A stretch of DNA of 64,000 nucleotides, from assembly GCF_022376445.1 (NCBI RefSeq), contig NW_025955160.1, positions 1 to 64,000 of the forward strand, given 5' to 3'. Made by a program: the position numbers and the translations under genes. Origin of the DNA: Fomitopsis serialis (Eukaryota > Basidiomycota > Agaricomycetes > Polyporales > Fomitopsidaceae). The notes below the pieces were generated by a model. The model searched no databases. It saw only the letters and a program-made list of their open reading frames with translations, and was not told the origin of the DNA. Below, piece by piece: positions 35,291 to 48,354 of this stretch (position 1 is its first letter; each line of letters starts with the position of its first letter).

Positions 35291-38200
35291 GGCCGCGCGT
35301 TATGTCTTCAGCACGAGAGCGTTTTCGAGATCGGGAAAATTTACCAACCTGCAGGTAAGAGGAACCGGCGCAAGTCGCGGTATCCATTCAGAGGGTGTTT
35401 GGGCAGTACAATGAATCTCTCACCTTCACGATTATGCAGCCGTATAGTCAGTCTACACAAGAAAGCGGGTGACTCGCCGCGTCGGGGCGTAGCAGAATCG
35501 GCGCTGTGGAATGGCGAGAAAGCTATGTTATAGAGATCATGTTCTTAGTCGACACCCACGAACCTGCCGATCGTTGCTCGAGTCATGATAATTCGTGAGC
35601 TTCACGGTTTGTTCATGAAGTGGGACTTCTTCACCTCCCAGATTGGTTGTTGCCGAGTACGCAAACCGACAGCGGTGTTGTTCTGGTACAGCCGTCAAGG
35701 ACAGTGGTCCCCGATGCACACGAGCAGGTAGAGAGCGATGGTATGCTGAGACGAGTCCGAGCAATATATATAATCATGACACGTTAACGTCCGTGTGTTC
35801 TTTTGTAGTGTCCTCGTTGAGAACGAGCTTGTACGCGTCTGAGCCGACCTACAGCAAAGACGTTAGACCGTGCGCCGGCTAGGTCGTGCAAGCAGCGAAA
35901 CATGTCTACTACTGGTCTACGTACGAGCACCGTAGGTCGCCGCACGAGAACATGGGTGTTGCGAGTCGTACTGAAGAACTACGAGCTTTCTGGTAAACAA
36001 AAACACACATGCCGAAGCTACACTCACCTATCGCCGTGCTCGATACATAGAGAGCGTGATTACCCAGTCAACTTCGCCGATGTCTGTGTCTTGGCTCTGC
36101 ACACACAGCTCTGCACTCGCGGGTGTCGATGCATAATACAGGCTCGCTCTTTCGCCTCGTTCCATCCGTCGGATACTCGCTGCGGAGTCTGTTACTCATT
36201 TGCATGTCCTTCTGCGACATAAGTGAGTACAGCACCCCCTCTTTCGATTCCTCAGGCCACGCCGGGTCGCTGGGAATCGGGGAGGGACCGGTAGTTCGCC
36301 AAGGAAACCGGGCTTCGCAGACACGGCCAAAGCGGTGGAATAGCGAGTACCAACGTTTCTGTGATTATCACTCAGGTCCGTACGACGTATGCATCAGTAT
36401 TCTCGACACGCGAGCACGAGTACACCGCGTCGCCGCTGTGAAATACGTTCTCGTGAATACTACGCGCACGGGAGCGCAATAGTCATGGCTCCGGACTGAT
36501 TCAACCCGTACAAGATGACCGTCCACGAATCAGCCATTCACTTGACTGCTGCGATGTCGGGCACTCCGCATGCGGGCTCGACGACTCGGATACCTGAGCC
36601 GTTCGCCAATGAATCCGTTGATGCGCCCCGCTGTGTCCTCGACTACGTGACGTGATGCGTTCGAGGGTTGCATAGGCGGGAAAATAGGCCGATCAGCAGC
36701 CGTCCCAAACATGGTCTGTTGCAAGACATCCGAGGTGATCGTGCCCTCAGATCTCGAGCGAGCAGCACTGAAGTCCAGGCCATTTGCATATGGCATCATT
36801 CCCTTCCGGGTCGACAGCGAAGCGAGTCACGTCTTCTACGACGGCTCCGACAGTCGCGGAAAGCGGGGCCGAATGCTAGAAGCATCCCATGACCTGTGGT
36901 GTTGAGCAAAACCTAATCAATACCCTGCTTTACGCAAGGTACGAGCAGGTACGAGCAGCGAGTCAAACAGATCGCAAGCCTCGAAACAAGAATATTGACG
37001 ATTTTGATTCGTCTCATGCGGACAGTACAGCCCGCAATTCGAGGCAAACATCGCACCAGGCCTGTGATGATGCGACTGCCCGGCCTTCGACGACATGCAA
37101 TCGGTAGTAGCCGGCGCCGGCACGTCAAACGAGAGATGGGACGTCCGAGACAAGAGCCGAAGACAGGGACACGATGTTGCCACGTATGAACGTCTCGGGA
37201 CCAACGGGACGCACCCTTTCGCAAGGAAAAAGGGGGCTTCGACGGCGATTGTGAGGCGAGGACTGGCGCGAAGCAGCGTCAGGACGTGCAGATTGAATCG
37301 TCAGAGATGCAGTTACCCAGGCCCGCGATGAGATCAAGCTTCGCAAAATCACCGGAAGTGATCTGTACTCAGCGATCGCCGGTACATTCACCTTAGTGCC
37401 TGTCCGTGTCATCGACGCGACGGACGATGGAATGGTCATCCGCCGCGCTCGAGTATACACGACAAGCACCTATTCAGATGCGTCAATCGACGTGCAGATC
37501 GTAGGTCGGCATGCGTGCATCGAAATCGAGCATACAACGAGTGCATACCATTCATCGCGCACAATGAAGACACCTGGGCCGTCCCTGGCAGTGTCCCTCA
37601 AGGAACAGACTCGGATTCGATTGGTAGATCCAACGGCGGGTGGATCGCGACCACCTATCCGGTACGCAACTTCTCCTTCTGTCCTCTCAGCGCGATATGC
37701 GCGGCGCAGATGGGAAGCGAGGATGACAGGCACACGAACTCACAGTTTCACGACCCCTGACCAACGGCCCTTCAGTACGCGAGGCTCCGGTAGAGCATTT
37801 GATCGCGAGCAGTTTGACAGGATCTGTCGAGCCCGCAGACCGGCTGAGCGGGCGTATACGTACCATTAGCCCGCAAAGACGCTTCGCGAGAACGAAGAAC
37901 TGGAAGGCCCGCTGACAGCATGTCCGGAAAGCAGAGAGCAGCTGCGTCCCAATTGTGCACTGCGAGGTCGCATTCGAAGCGCAGGGGCTGGGTAAAAGCG
38001 TCGACAGTACAGTCGCAGTTGGGCACGGCCGCCCGAACTGAGTATAGCCGTATACGTCGTTCAAGGGTGATGCAGCGGACAATACAGAGGCTGTGGCGCG
38101 CAGGTATCGAGGTCGACCAGAGAAATGTGTGCGAGATTGTGTTGCGGGCGCATATAACGCAGAGAAAATGAAGGAATCGAGTTCAGAGCGAGCGAGCAGG

Positions 38201-40949
38201 TGGACGAGTGGGACAGAGTGCATAACTGTGGCTGACATGCAACCCGCGCGTCGCGCCGACGCGGCAGCACCGTCAAAGTGACTGTGACCAAGTACATATG
38301 TGTTGAATATGTGCACTCGCGTCCCAAAAGCTGTTCGTCCATGTCCGCATGATATTGTGAGAGCTGGAACCACGACCTGCCAGACTCGGGCTGCTTGTGC
38401 TAGTGAGTGAGCGGAACCGGCGGAGTCCGGCGAGGTGTCGGACCAATACCGCGGCTACGTTAGCATTAATGCTACGCCCTCGTAGTGGCAATCTGCCACT
38501 CAGTTCAAGTCGGGCTACCCAATCAAGCCCGGACATTCTGAGTGAGAACCCCGAGTTTGATCGCCTACGTATAGACGAAGAGGAACTACTAGTATCTAAA
38601 TCTGGCAAGTCTGACTAGAAATTTGATTGGATTTGTACGAACATTCATGCGACGGTAGATTGCACAAAAGAAGGCCCGCTGAGGCCAAGAGAAGAGCCGA
38701 GCAACGTACGAATCATACCGTGTGCCATTCGATCTGTCTGCTGCTGGTCCGCCGCCGTACTACAGTACTTGCTTGATTCGTCATTTGCCACTGATCGGAT
38801 GCAATCTAACTTCCAGTCACCCTCGCGGCATTTCACCCGTCCGTCCATGTCCATCCGCACGATCTCTGCGCAATCATCGTCCCCGCCACCAAACACCGTA
38901 TACCGAATAGACCGGTGGCGTCTGCGATTCGTGCCACCGCATTCCATATTGGGTAGGTAACATATTTGTATCATCGCACACCGAGCTCAGTGGACCATAT
39001 AGCTCTCCGCCATGCACATGTCATTGATTGACCTGTCAAAGAATACATGTGAGTAAGTTTATTGAAGAAGGCCATGGAAAACATGAGGGATGGGCCTTAC
39101 TGTGCGAATACCAGCCACCAGGAGCCTTGGGTCCGTCAACGTCGGATTGAGGGATAGCCATGGAAGATGGCTATATCAGGTAAGTTCCATTCATACACCA
39201 CAACTCATCTTCAAGCTTCGAGTCCAGTTCTGCCGATCAGTCTGAATGTCATACTGAGTATAAGTAAGGGTGAACTTGAATTGATCTGAGCCTCAACAAT
39301 GATCTTGAGTTACAATCACTGAAGTCGAAACCCAGGAAGTATGAACAGCTGAGTGACTGGCCATCTACTGCAGGGATGATGTCATGTCGGAGTTCCAAAA
39401 GAGGAATGAATGATCAGAGACAGGCAATTCCGAGTAGCAACCGAAGAGACTCTGCTCAGTGCATCCATTTGGGGCACTGTCTTGAGGCGAGCAGATGGCT
39501 TCGGTGAGTGCAAATATAATCTGACATGATTCTGGCACCATCACCGGAAGCGGACAGGAACCGAAGACTGACAGAGTTGTATAAAGACTGGGGTGCGAAG
39601 GGAATTGACGCACAACACCTCCCCAGCCCTTCGTTATGCTCCTCCTCCTTGCCGACGTGGACCTCTGCACGATGACTATCCAACACATGGTATGTACATC
39701 CATCTATATGACAGTCGAGCTCACCATTGGTCCCCGATCGCAATGATCTCCAGTCACCCACCTTAGCAAACATGCTTCGCCGACACGCGATCAGTCAGTG
39801 TAAGTCTCCTCGCTTTCTTGTCAGTATTTTCACTCACATTTGTTTTCTGCCCATGCAGCAGTATCTTGATGGTCCTCCGGCATCGGGACTCGAGCGACGC
39901 GAACAGTTCTGCGCAAGCTGCGAGGCCGATCATGAGTACCTTCCCGATATAGTAGCTACACTCAGACGCTCATGGTGCCGTTGTCTAGCCATACTACCCG
40001 TATCGACTCGTCCACATCATGAAGCCCCACGAATGTCTGTATGCTCACACAAACCCATAGCCGCGCTCTTCAAGACGCGGGAGAGTAGACGGAGGTACAT
40101 AAGCATGTACGTGTCATCCGTATGGATAGGTACGTCGCCCGAAAACTTGCATGGACACTGCAGACTAAGGGAGACACAAGGATATGTTGCTGCACGAGCC
40201 GCGCTTGTGCCCTCTGCTACGCATTGGCTCGGGATGCCAGACTCAGCGGAGACACCTGCGACGTGTCCGTAGAACTTGAAAGCTTTCGCATCTGGATGGA
40301 TATTAGTCCCTCGTGATAGCTCCGCTTTGACAGGTATGGGAGATGCCGCATGCAAAGTGTCAGCGAATCACTGACCGTTATGGATAGATGGATGCTCGTC
40401 GCGTCGAGTCAAGCATTTCGGGAACCAATCTATTGTCCACCTGTGGACTTGGCGTGTCGTGAGTATCTCGCCGTCCGTCGTGCTTCACTGTACTGATTAT
40501 TCCGTGCTCAGCTACATTTACTCTGATTCCGTAGTCACGTTAGCTGCATCATCTCATTATGTACATCATCAGTCGCGAACTGAGCTCCTCCGTCCCGCGG
40601 ATGTGATCATTGATTCTGCTAAATACGCCTTTCGGTGATGTTCCTCAGCTCCACTGGTCGGTGAGCTTCTTGTTCTCGTGGTAGCAATAAAGGCATAAAG
40701 GACAACAAGTCCTTCGTACCTTTCATGCCCCCGTAAGATGTGCTGCTTGTTCCGATTCACGAACGGCTTATCTCCCTGTGCTAAATGACATGGCACACAC
40801 AGTGAGCAATTGAACACTCAATGCGTACTCATGCTCGCAGCCACGGCGATTCAGGCTATGCACTGGCACCGAATCTTCGAACTTCTGTACAAGACGGTGG
40901 GTATGTATCACATGTACTTATATACCTACAGTCGGCCTACCAACACTGC
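35291..40949. other. Long stretch without a recognisable gene
   Basis: Many short frames and no conserved domain. Some pieces look protein-like but isolated, for example SEVIVPSDLERAALKSRPF (plus, near 36,730) and SDLYSAIAGTFTLVPVRVID (plus, near 37,350-37,410). They may be remnants of decayed genes. No tRNA or rRNA seen. Confidence 0.35.
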
Positions 40950-42420
40950 AACAGCCTCGTTCGACCGACCGTCTTCCACTGCACCCGGGACAGCAATGTA
41001 TATACAGAACAGCGTCCGGCGAGCGACGTATAACAGCCATGCGGAAAGGTACGTACCGAGCGGCGCGATCCCTGTAGTCGACATACTGACACACCCTTTG
41101 CAGCACCGCGCAAGCACACGTCTCGCTCTCTTCCACATCACATCCCGCTCGTTGTTGTCCCGCCCTGGTCAGATTGTGTCCCTGTAAGGCAATATATATA
41201 CAGATCTTCTTCCGGCGAGCGGGGTCATGACGATGGTGCGTAGACAGCAAGGTCTGCACGTGTGATTGACGAATGATATTCCACTGTGCAGGAACATCGC
41301 CACTGAGTTTCGCGTGTCGAGTAACGGGAAGCAGCGCGTCAGCGCTGCGTGGACTGGGTGATCGATTTGGATGTTTCCCGCTGCACTGATGTCGGCCATA
41401 CACACCGCTGTAGGAAGAGCATGGCCCTGTTTGACAATGTATGTATGTATCGACGCCCCGCAAGCGGCGTGGTCATGAAGGTGAGTAGACCGCAACATCC
41501 CGGCGGGAGCCTGCCGACAGCGACTGACGTTCCACTGGACAGGCGCCATGTGTTCCCATCAGCGCTGCCGCCCGACTTGCTTGTGGTCAATCTTCGCAAT
41601 ACGCTCGCGATGGCTGTCTTGCCCCGGTCAGTGGTTTTTGGTCTCTGATGTTCATTCATACTGACCGTCGACACTGAGGTCAGTATGTCCTTCGCGCGGA
41701 ACCTCGGGAGCTGCGGCGGTGTATGGACAGCTCGCCGTCCGGCGAGCTCTATGTCCCGCGATCGACTTTGTGCGTGGGCCGGCTGGACGTGAGTTATCGA
41801 GGTCCGGTGACTAATGTATGGGGTGCGTCGTTGATCAACTCTACATGCTGACTTTGCGGTGGCTGGAACAGCGATGTATGTATATATCGACGTCCCGCCA
41901 CTCGGAGCAAGAACCTGGACTGTGCGAGAGGCATGTCGTCCATCAAGCATGAAGACCAAGTGACTGATGCGACGTCTCGTGTCGCCTCTGACATGCGCGT
42001 ACAGGATCGGGCTGCACAGTGCGCGAGTCCTCTCCGACTCGTCTGTCCCGAGTCCTCGGGCTCGTCGTGAACGTCGATGTATGTGTAGAAGCGGGCGATC
42101 CTGAGCGGTGAGCAGTCAGTCTGCTCTTCTGGTTGACCGACACTGACTTGGCGAGTATCCGAGTGCGACGGCCCGGCGCAACAGCAGCGTCCCGTAGCCC
42201 GCGGGCGTGTTCATATGCCGACGTAGCACTCAAGGCGTAACAACGGCTGTCCGTCTGCCGTCCACCGATGCTGGAGTGCCTCTCATAGGTGGACGCGCTC
42301 GGCTTGTATGGTGAGTTGCGCGTCGCGCGTGTGCATGCCGTGTTCGTCGACCGGGAGTCGGGGGTAAATGATTCCATTGACTCTCTGTATGTACACGCAG
42401 CGACCGACGTACGACGAGGG
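40950..42420. repeat. Degenerate tandem array, unit about 170-270 bp
   Basis: A motif of the type GTCCGGCGAGC or its decayed forms recurs near 41,026, 41,214, 41,457, 41,730, 41,897 and 42,095. It is usually preceded by TATATAC or TGTATGTAT. Units often contain GTGAGTAGACC- or GTGCGTAGAC-like donors followed about 60 bp later by TTCCACTG(T/G)(G/A)CAG acceptors. The array looks like repeated exon-intron units that have decayed; no long common reading frame survives. Confidence 0.5.
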
Positions 42421-42756
42421 ACACGCACCTGGGGATGCCATTGGGCGGGGGGAGGGGCTATGTGTTGCAGCGCGCGAGGCAGAGAGGGGGCTTCTTTTTT
42501 TTGTCATCAGCATGTACATACCGGGACCCGTTTGTGCGTGCCACGAAAAGTTTTGACCACCCATAATACGCGAGCTCCCTGCGGGGAGGGGAAACTATGG
42601 CCGAAAAAAGGACGTTTTTTGGACTTGTGGCACCAGTTGCGTTTCGCCCTCAGCCAATCACTGCGCCCGCACGTAACCTCCCCACGCCCGCCGTGCGACG
42701 ATCCCCGCCCCGCACCCACGCCGCACTCGCACGCACCGTATCCGGCTCTTTGCCCA

Positions 42757-44360
42757 CGGCGTCTCGTCATCAGAAGGTGGCCTCGGCGATGTCGATGGCC
42801 CATCCGCAGACAATTCCGGAGAGGGCGCCTCAGACACTGGTGACCGCGCGGGACTGGGTTCGGTAGCCGAAGCGCCAGACGAAGGTGGCTCAGGGTCTGG
42901 CGCCATGATTGAGCTCATCATTGCCCGCTCAATCTTTGTTGGAAGAGGTGTACCAGGTGGTGGCTGAGACTCTTCAGCTGGTGGTACAGAGCCATTGTTA
43001 TCTATACTAGCGCTAGGCACGGAGTGCCGTGAGGTAACTCACTTTGAACTGAGTCACCATTGCTCTCCCCAACTTTGTGCTCGCCGGCGGATGTCGAAGA
43101 CTGTAATTGACCTGACAGACAGACGTCATCAGTTGTGCTTTCGGTGCGCATTGCACCACGTACCCGCAGCATCCTTCACACCATCCTTCGCGACTTCAAT
43201 TCTCCCAGACGTCGCTCCATCCAGCTGCGCACTCACTTCCGCACTCTTCACAGCCTGCTGCAACGGGACCTTCGGACGTCCGAGCAGAGGTATCCGCAGC
43301 GTGAAACGGCTCGTCGACGGGTTCAAGTCGGACATGGAAGGCTTGCGCCCCATCGATAGGTCATCCTGAGGCTGCACCTGCGCATGCAACATCTCCATGG
43401 GCGGGCTGTCTGTGGCAAGTCTCGCCCGAGGGACTTCCTCGTCGACTGACATGAGGGAAGGAGACGCGCCGATGCCGGAAGCGGAAATCGTCGGCAGTCC
43501 CGGGGAGGATGGACTAGGCGTAGCCTGTGACGCCTGAACAGGCGGCCGGGGCATTGTAATGGATTGCGGTCGGGCTGTGTCGGATTCCGCACTCGGGTCC
43601 TTCTGTCCGCCTTGACTCGAGACGGGCTCCGTTCTCGGTTGTTCATTGACCTTATCAAGGTCGAGTTTGAGAGCATCTTCCGCGGTCGGCCTGCTTTGCG
43701 TTTCCTCACTTCTCACTGTGTCTTTTCCTCTAGCGCGAGACAAGGATCCGAACCACGACGAACGAGTTGACAGTTGCTTCGGCTCGCGCTCGGAGCTTGG
43801 AAACGGCACCGCCTCTGTGGACACTGCAGCCGTTTCCGTTGATAGTCCGGTTGTCGGTGGTGGCGATGTCAACGCGTCAGAGGGTGCTGTAGCTATCCAA
43901 TCATGCCGATCAGAACCGAGGACTTGTATAGCGAGCATGCACGTTGCCATTACTTACGACTGTCTGCGTCGTCTATGGGCAAAATTTGTACAGCCTCTTC
44001 CTCAGGTGGTGGGATCAACGCTGGACTAAGATGTTGCGCAGCCGCGGACTGAGTTCGGGTGCGTTTGCGGTCCACATCGCCCTCCCCGATATCTGTTTCT
44101 CTCCCAGCTGTAGAGGTCGATGACAAGCGCTCCCGCTTCTTCGACATGATACTCGACGAGCTCGAGTTGTCGTCCAGCGCATGGGCGGGTAGCTGGTCAA
44201 TTGCGGAGCGCAGCTTCGAACCTTGCTCGGGCTGCGCGTAGACTAGCGAAATACTGGCTGGCTGCTGGCTCTTTGTCGCGGAGATGGTTCGTCGCCAGCG
44301 AGGAGGATGTGTTGAATGTGATGAACGACGACTAGAAGGACTGGATGGGCTCGCGGACAT
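42757..44360 (-). pseudogene. Truncated duplicate of the hydrolase gene (5' part only)
   Basis: Exon 1 starts at 44360 and is unchanged in protein (136 codons to the intron). Exon 2 is nearly identical. The third exon matches only to about residue 90 (ends PPSDDETP), after which the frame runs into unrelated sequence at the duplication edge. The hydrolase core with AHSQGC is absent, so catalytic function is lost. Substitutions are few, suggesting a young duplication. A short disordered protein could still be expressed. Confidence 0.75.
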
Positions 44361-44484
44361 GGAGGTCGCGGATGAGCAGCGACCGGCGATGTTCAGAGAC
44401 TGACGTATTCGGGATTATAACACGTTGGCAGATAAGATAAGATTGGCGCCATGTCTTAACCTCAGAATGATCTCGCTCGACGGG

Positions 44485-44585
44485 AAGGAGTAAGAGGAGG
44501 AGGAGGAGGGGGAGAGGGGGGAGCGGAGGGGAGAGGGAGGAGGGGAGGGAGAAGGGAGGGGAGGAGCGGGAGCGGGAGAAAAGGA
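44485..44585 (+). repeat. GA-rich microsatellite, copy 2
   Basis: GGAGGAGGAGGGGGAGAGG-type tract, the counterpart of 29675-29745 but of different composition. Confidence 0.65.
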
Positions 44586-44854
44586 GCGGGACTGAGATGA
44601 GTTCTAACACAGTTGTCGAATAAATACTGCCAGACATTCATCACCATCGTCTTGTCATGGCTCAGTTACCGAGTCCCGGTGATGATAAGTTCTGGCAATG
44701 TTTCTAGACTATTAAGCCAAGTCAGAAACACCTCCGACCACACCTTCGCAAGTACAGCTCCGAGTCTCTTATTGATGCTCGCAGACCCAATATATCAATG
44801 ATAACATAACAACCCGCAAGACTATCTACCCTCAGGCCCTCACCGTCATAGAGG

Positions 44855-46171
44855 CTATACTGGGGATATTTCACTCTCACCCGCAGAAGACGAGCTCTGT
44901 AACAGCGCAGGATGATTCGTCGTCAAGTGAGTACCAAAATCTTTCTCGGTGCTGTGAAACGTCGCCGGCGCAAAGACGACCGACTCCAAAGGTGCGCTAT
45001 CCGATCCACCGCTCGTAGAATTCGACCGCCTGCTCAGGCCGATGCGGATGAAGATAGTATTGAAAATGACAGATATGAGTGCCGGTATCTGAGAATAGTG
45101 AAGTTATAATGCGGTAGGACACAAATTTGAACAGACGGGAATACACTTACGAAGCTGTTGATGACATATTCGACCTGGAGAGCGTGTATGGCGGTCACCA
45201 GCGCAACGATGAGGATGGCCGTGTACAACGCTCCAGATTCGACGACCACTAGTATGACGGGCCAGAGACTGCCGTGACCCCGTTTGACGCCGCTTTTCCT
45301 GGCGTGGCGCTCCACAGTCCAGATCTTGTATGCAAGGAGAGCTATAGATAGATCAATATCCGACGTGCGCTCTGAGAAGCAAGACATGTGTACCGGTTGC
45401 AGAACCGTTCGCGACGAAGGTGAAGATATAGATTAGGAGGCCACGCTCGCCGTTGATGACCCCGCTCGCGAACATATACAAGATGTACATCATACTCCCT
45501 ACACGAACATAGGATTAGCTGAGCACAGCGCAAACACAGACGTGCACTGATGACATACCCAGACCACCTACCCATGCAATGCACGGTAGCACAATGACCC
45601 ACCAGGTCTGCCAGACAACGTAACAGCGGTATATCTACACAAGTAAGGGTCATTCAGTGGTTGCGCTGGATCGACGCGCGAACACTTGTGACTCACCACA
45701 ACAGCATCACCTATGAGTGTCTGTAGTCCGTAAATCGCGTTGTCTGTAAGAGACACCGGGGTAGAGAACGTAGAGAGGTATTTCTGCGGTCCGAGCTGCC
45801 CTTCATCGATGTGGTCGACGAATGCTGTGACCGTAAGGTTGATGTCGATGCATAGTCGCTATATTGCAATATCAGCACGAGCACGAAGAGTAGTATAGAA
45901 CAGACTGACGACGGTTGGTAAGGCCCACAACAGGAACGCGGTCGCGAGCATGATATGACTTCCCCGCAGGCCGCGCTGTACCCCGAGTATCCACACTGTC
46001 ATGCCGAACATGCAGCACGAGAAGCCTACGAGGGGTCATCGATTTGTCGGCGTCGGCGTCCGAACCACACTTCAATGTGTTCGCGAAGGAGAACTCACCA
46101 TAGATGAGCGACTGCAGAGCGATCGAAGTGATGGGCGTCCTCGCATTTGTGCCTGCGATGTAGACGGGCAT
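44855..46171 (-). CDS. Multi-pass membrane protein, copy 2
   Basis: Same start (MPVYIAGTNAR at 46171) and end (EISPV, stop 44855-44857) as copy 1, with the same intron positions. Splice sites checked by eye remain usable, for example GTACACATG...TCTATAG before LLAYKIW. Amino-acid differences include DARK to HARK, GHSGLW to GHGSLW and VIVESG to VVVESG. It is therefore a plausible second active gene and not an obvious pseudogene. Confidence 0.65.
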
Positions 46172-46532
46172 GTTCAGTATTGTGCCGCGCGCACAGGTGA
46201 AAAGGGAAACAGAGTTGGGAGGTGAAAGCCGCGCCGATGAGTTGTCAAGCGGTCACATATATGTCTGAGGAGCATTTGACAAGGTTCGAGAGACGCATTG
46301 TCGGACGCAGAGGACCCGGGGGGACTTGCGAGATCGTCTCAGTGCCGAAGCTTCTGATCAACAGAGGAGGCATATGGAGGCATTGATTCTGTCAGAGAGA
46401 TCGCGGCCTGACGACAACGGAGCCGAGCGTGCGATCGATCAGGAGTACATTAGTATGCGGTGGCGTCCCATGACGCATTCTTCGGGCCAGTTGCATCAGT
46501 ACCTACTATTAATGCACTACTGGCAGCCCGTG

Positions 46533-47930
46533 AGACGTTGGGATTGCGTTGAGACGTCAAACGCTCTATTGCATGCTCCTATTGATGACATGCCAGTGTC
46601 AGAGATTATTCACAACAGTTAAGTGAAGTGCATACGGACCACGGTCACTGCGCAGCCGGAAGATTGAAGAAATCAGTCGAGGTTACTTATCAGAGTGCCT
46701 TTCGGAGCATCAATGGAAGCCTGATGCCAGTCTCCTCTCCTTCCGCTTGACATTGTACAGTGAAGGGACACGGGGCCCCCTACCTCCCGAAGACGGCTGG
46801 AGAGGAGACTCCTTTGATGCATGAGCAGTTACTAGACGGAATGTCAGCATCGTATCACTCAGTCAGCGTCTCCAGCACAATCTATCTGTGGCCGAGAAGA
46901 GGCCCTGAGGGTACGTTGAGGTGGAAGTCGGGGCCACTGGATGTCGATGTCCAGACTCTTGACAGAAAGTTCTATCATGCCATGTTCACCGCTATGATCG
47001 CCGGGGAACGCCGTCTAGGCACTGCATTGCTCTCTGCTCAAGCGTGGGGAACACCCTGTGATGGAGATTTGGGGCCCTTCTGCTCTGTGTCTGCGGAAAG
47101 TACTGGTTAGTGTTTCTTGTAACGCATGGGTGAAGAAGAGTGCCATATATACAGTACACGTCGCCTCACGTTCAACCTCCACACCGCTAGATGTGGCCGA
47201 GGCAGAGAAAAGCGCACCGAGTGGGAGAGGTGAATAGGCTCAACGGATCGGCCTCGATTGACTGTTCAACGAGTGTCTTGGGTGTGTCCAACACATCCCG
47301 TATCTTGGATGGAGAACGACCTAACACAAACCTAGCACAAGTCCTCATCAGCATCTGTCAGGAAGTAGTGTGTGCTCTCGCCCTCCGTTTATAAACAGCT
47401 TCTGGCTTCTAGTAGATGAGCTCACATGTTTCGCATGGCAGCAATCTCGATGACAGCCCTTGCACTCACATGCTCACATGGGACATTTCATGCGGCAGAG
47501 TGACGACGTTCTGCTGAGGCTTGCAAACATAGCTTGCTGATATCTGAGCGCGTTCGGAACCGTATGTGACAAGAAAAGACAAGTACCAGCGATGCGCCCG
47601 GTGCGCGGTGAGAGGACTCGGAGCGGGCGCCAAATATCACGAAGTTCATATGTGCCAGCATCTTACGTAATACACGTACCGTTTCCACTGCTCGCTTCGG
47701 CCGCCTAAACGCTGCGAGTTCTCACTGGCAGATTGTTCTCAGGTGCTAAAGTTTAGACTCATCTACGCCTGGATCGCGCGTGGATGACCCTCATATCGTC
47801 CACGTTAGAGGCTGCTGATTCTGCTCGCGGCACTCATCCATAAGGCTATTTCTCACTCGGAAGTATTTTATGACAGTATTTATCGTTGAAAAATACGGAC
47901 GACGAGGGATTGACTTGTGACTCTGAGGCC
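46533..47930. other. No gene recognised
   Basis: A plus-strand frame at 46760-47110 (116 codons) has no visible family signature. No other feature. Confidence 0.35.
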
Positions 47931-47935
47931 CAAAG

Positions 47936-48050
47936 AACGAGCGTCGAGGTTGCAGCTTCAAAGAACGAGCGTCGAGGTTGCAGCTTCGAGGTTGCAGCTT
48001 CAGGTCACGTGACGTGTCACGGACGTGTCACGGACGTGTCTCGGAGGCGA
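47936..48050 (+). repeat. Short tandem repeats
   Basis: AAGAACGAGCGTCGAGGTTGCAGCTTC is given twice in part, then GAGGTTGCAGCTTC again; GTCACGGACGTG follows two to three times. Confidence 0.6.
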
Positions 48051-48354
48051 GGTTCAGCTTCCTGTGGGCATGAGAGAGCAGCGAGCTCGAGCATCATGGT
48101 GCACAGGGCCAACGCCCTGTCCCTGTATATGCAGGCGCAGCCGACGAACCGGCGGCAGGCCACGGTGAGTGCACACACGGACCGGCATGTACGCTAACAG
48201 CGAGCACAGCGGTGGGCGGGTGAGGTGCTCTCGTTTTTGCGGCCGTTCCTCGCTTGCTGCCCACTGATCTACTAGTAGTGAGCAAGTAGTGACCTTCCCT
48301 CCATCCCTACTCCCCTCCTCGCCCGCTGTCTATAGTCGACGTCACCGCCCGCCT

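Larger units (their letters stand above)
42757..46532. repeat. Segmental duplication, copy 2
   Basis: Direct-orientation copy of about 27937-31691, starting at GGCGTCTCGTCATCAG. Left of the junction the sequence is unrelated to copy 1. It cuts the hydrolase gene but includes the full membrane-protein gene. Confidence 0.85.

Noticed and set aside
37687..38373. 228-codon minus-strand frame
   Set aside because: No domain, no codon bias difference from the opposite frames, no introns or neighbours that support it.
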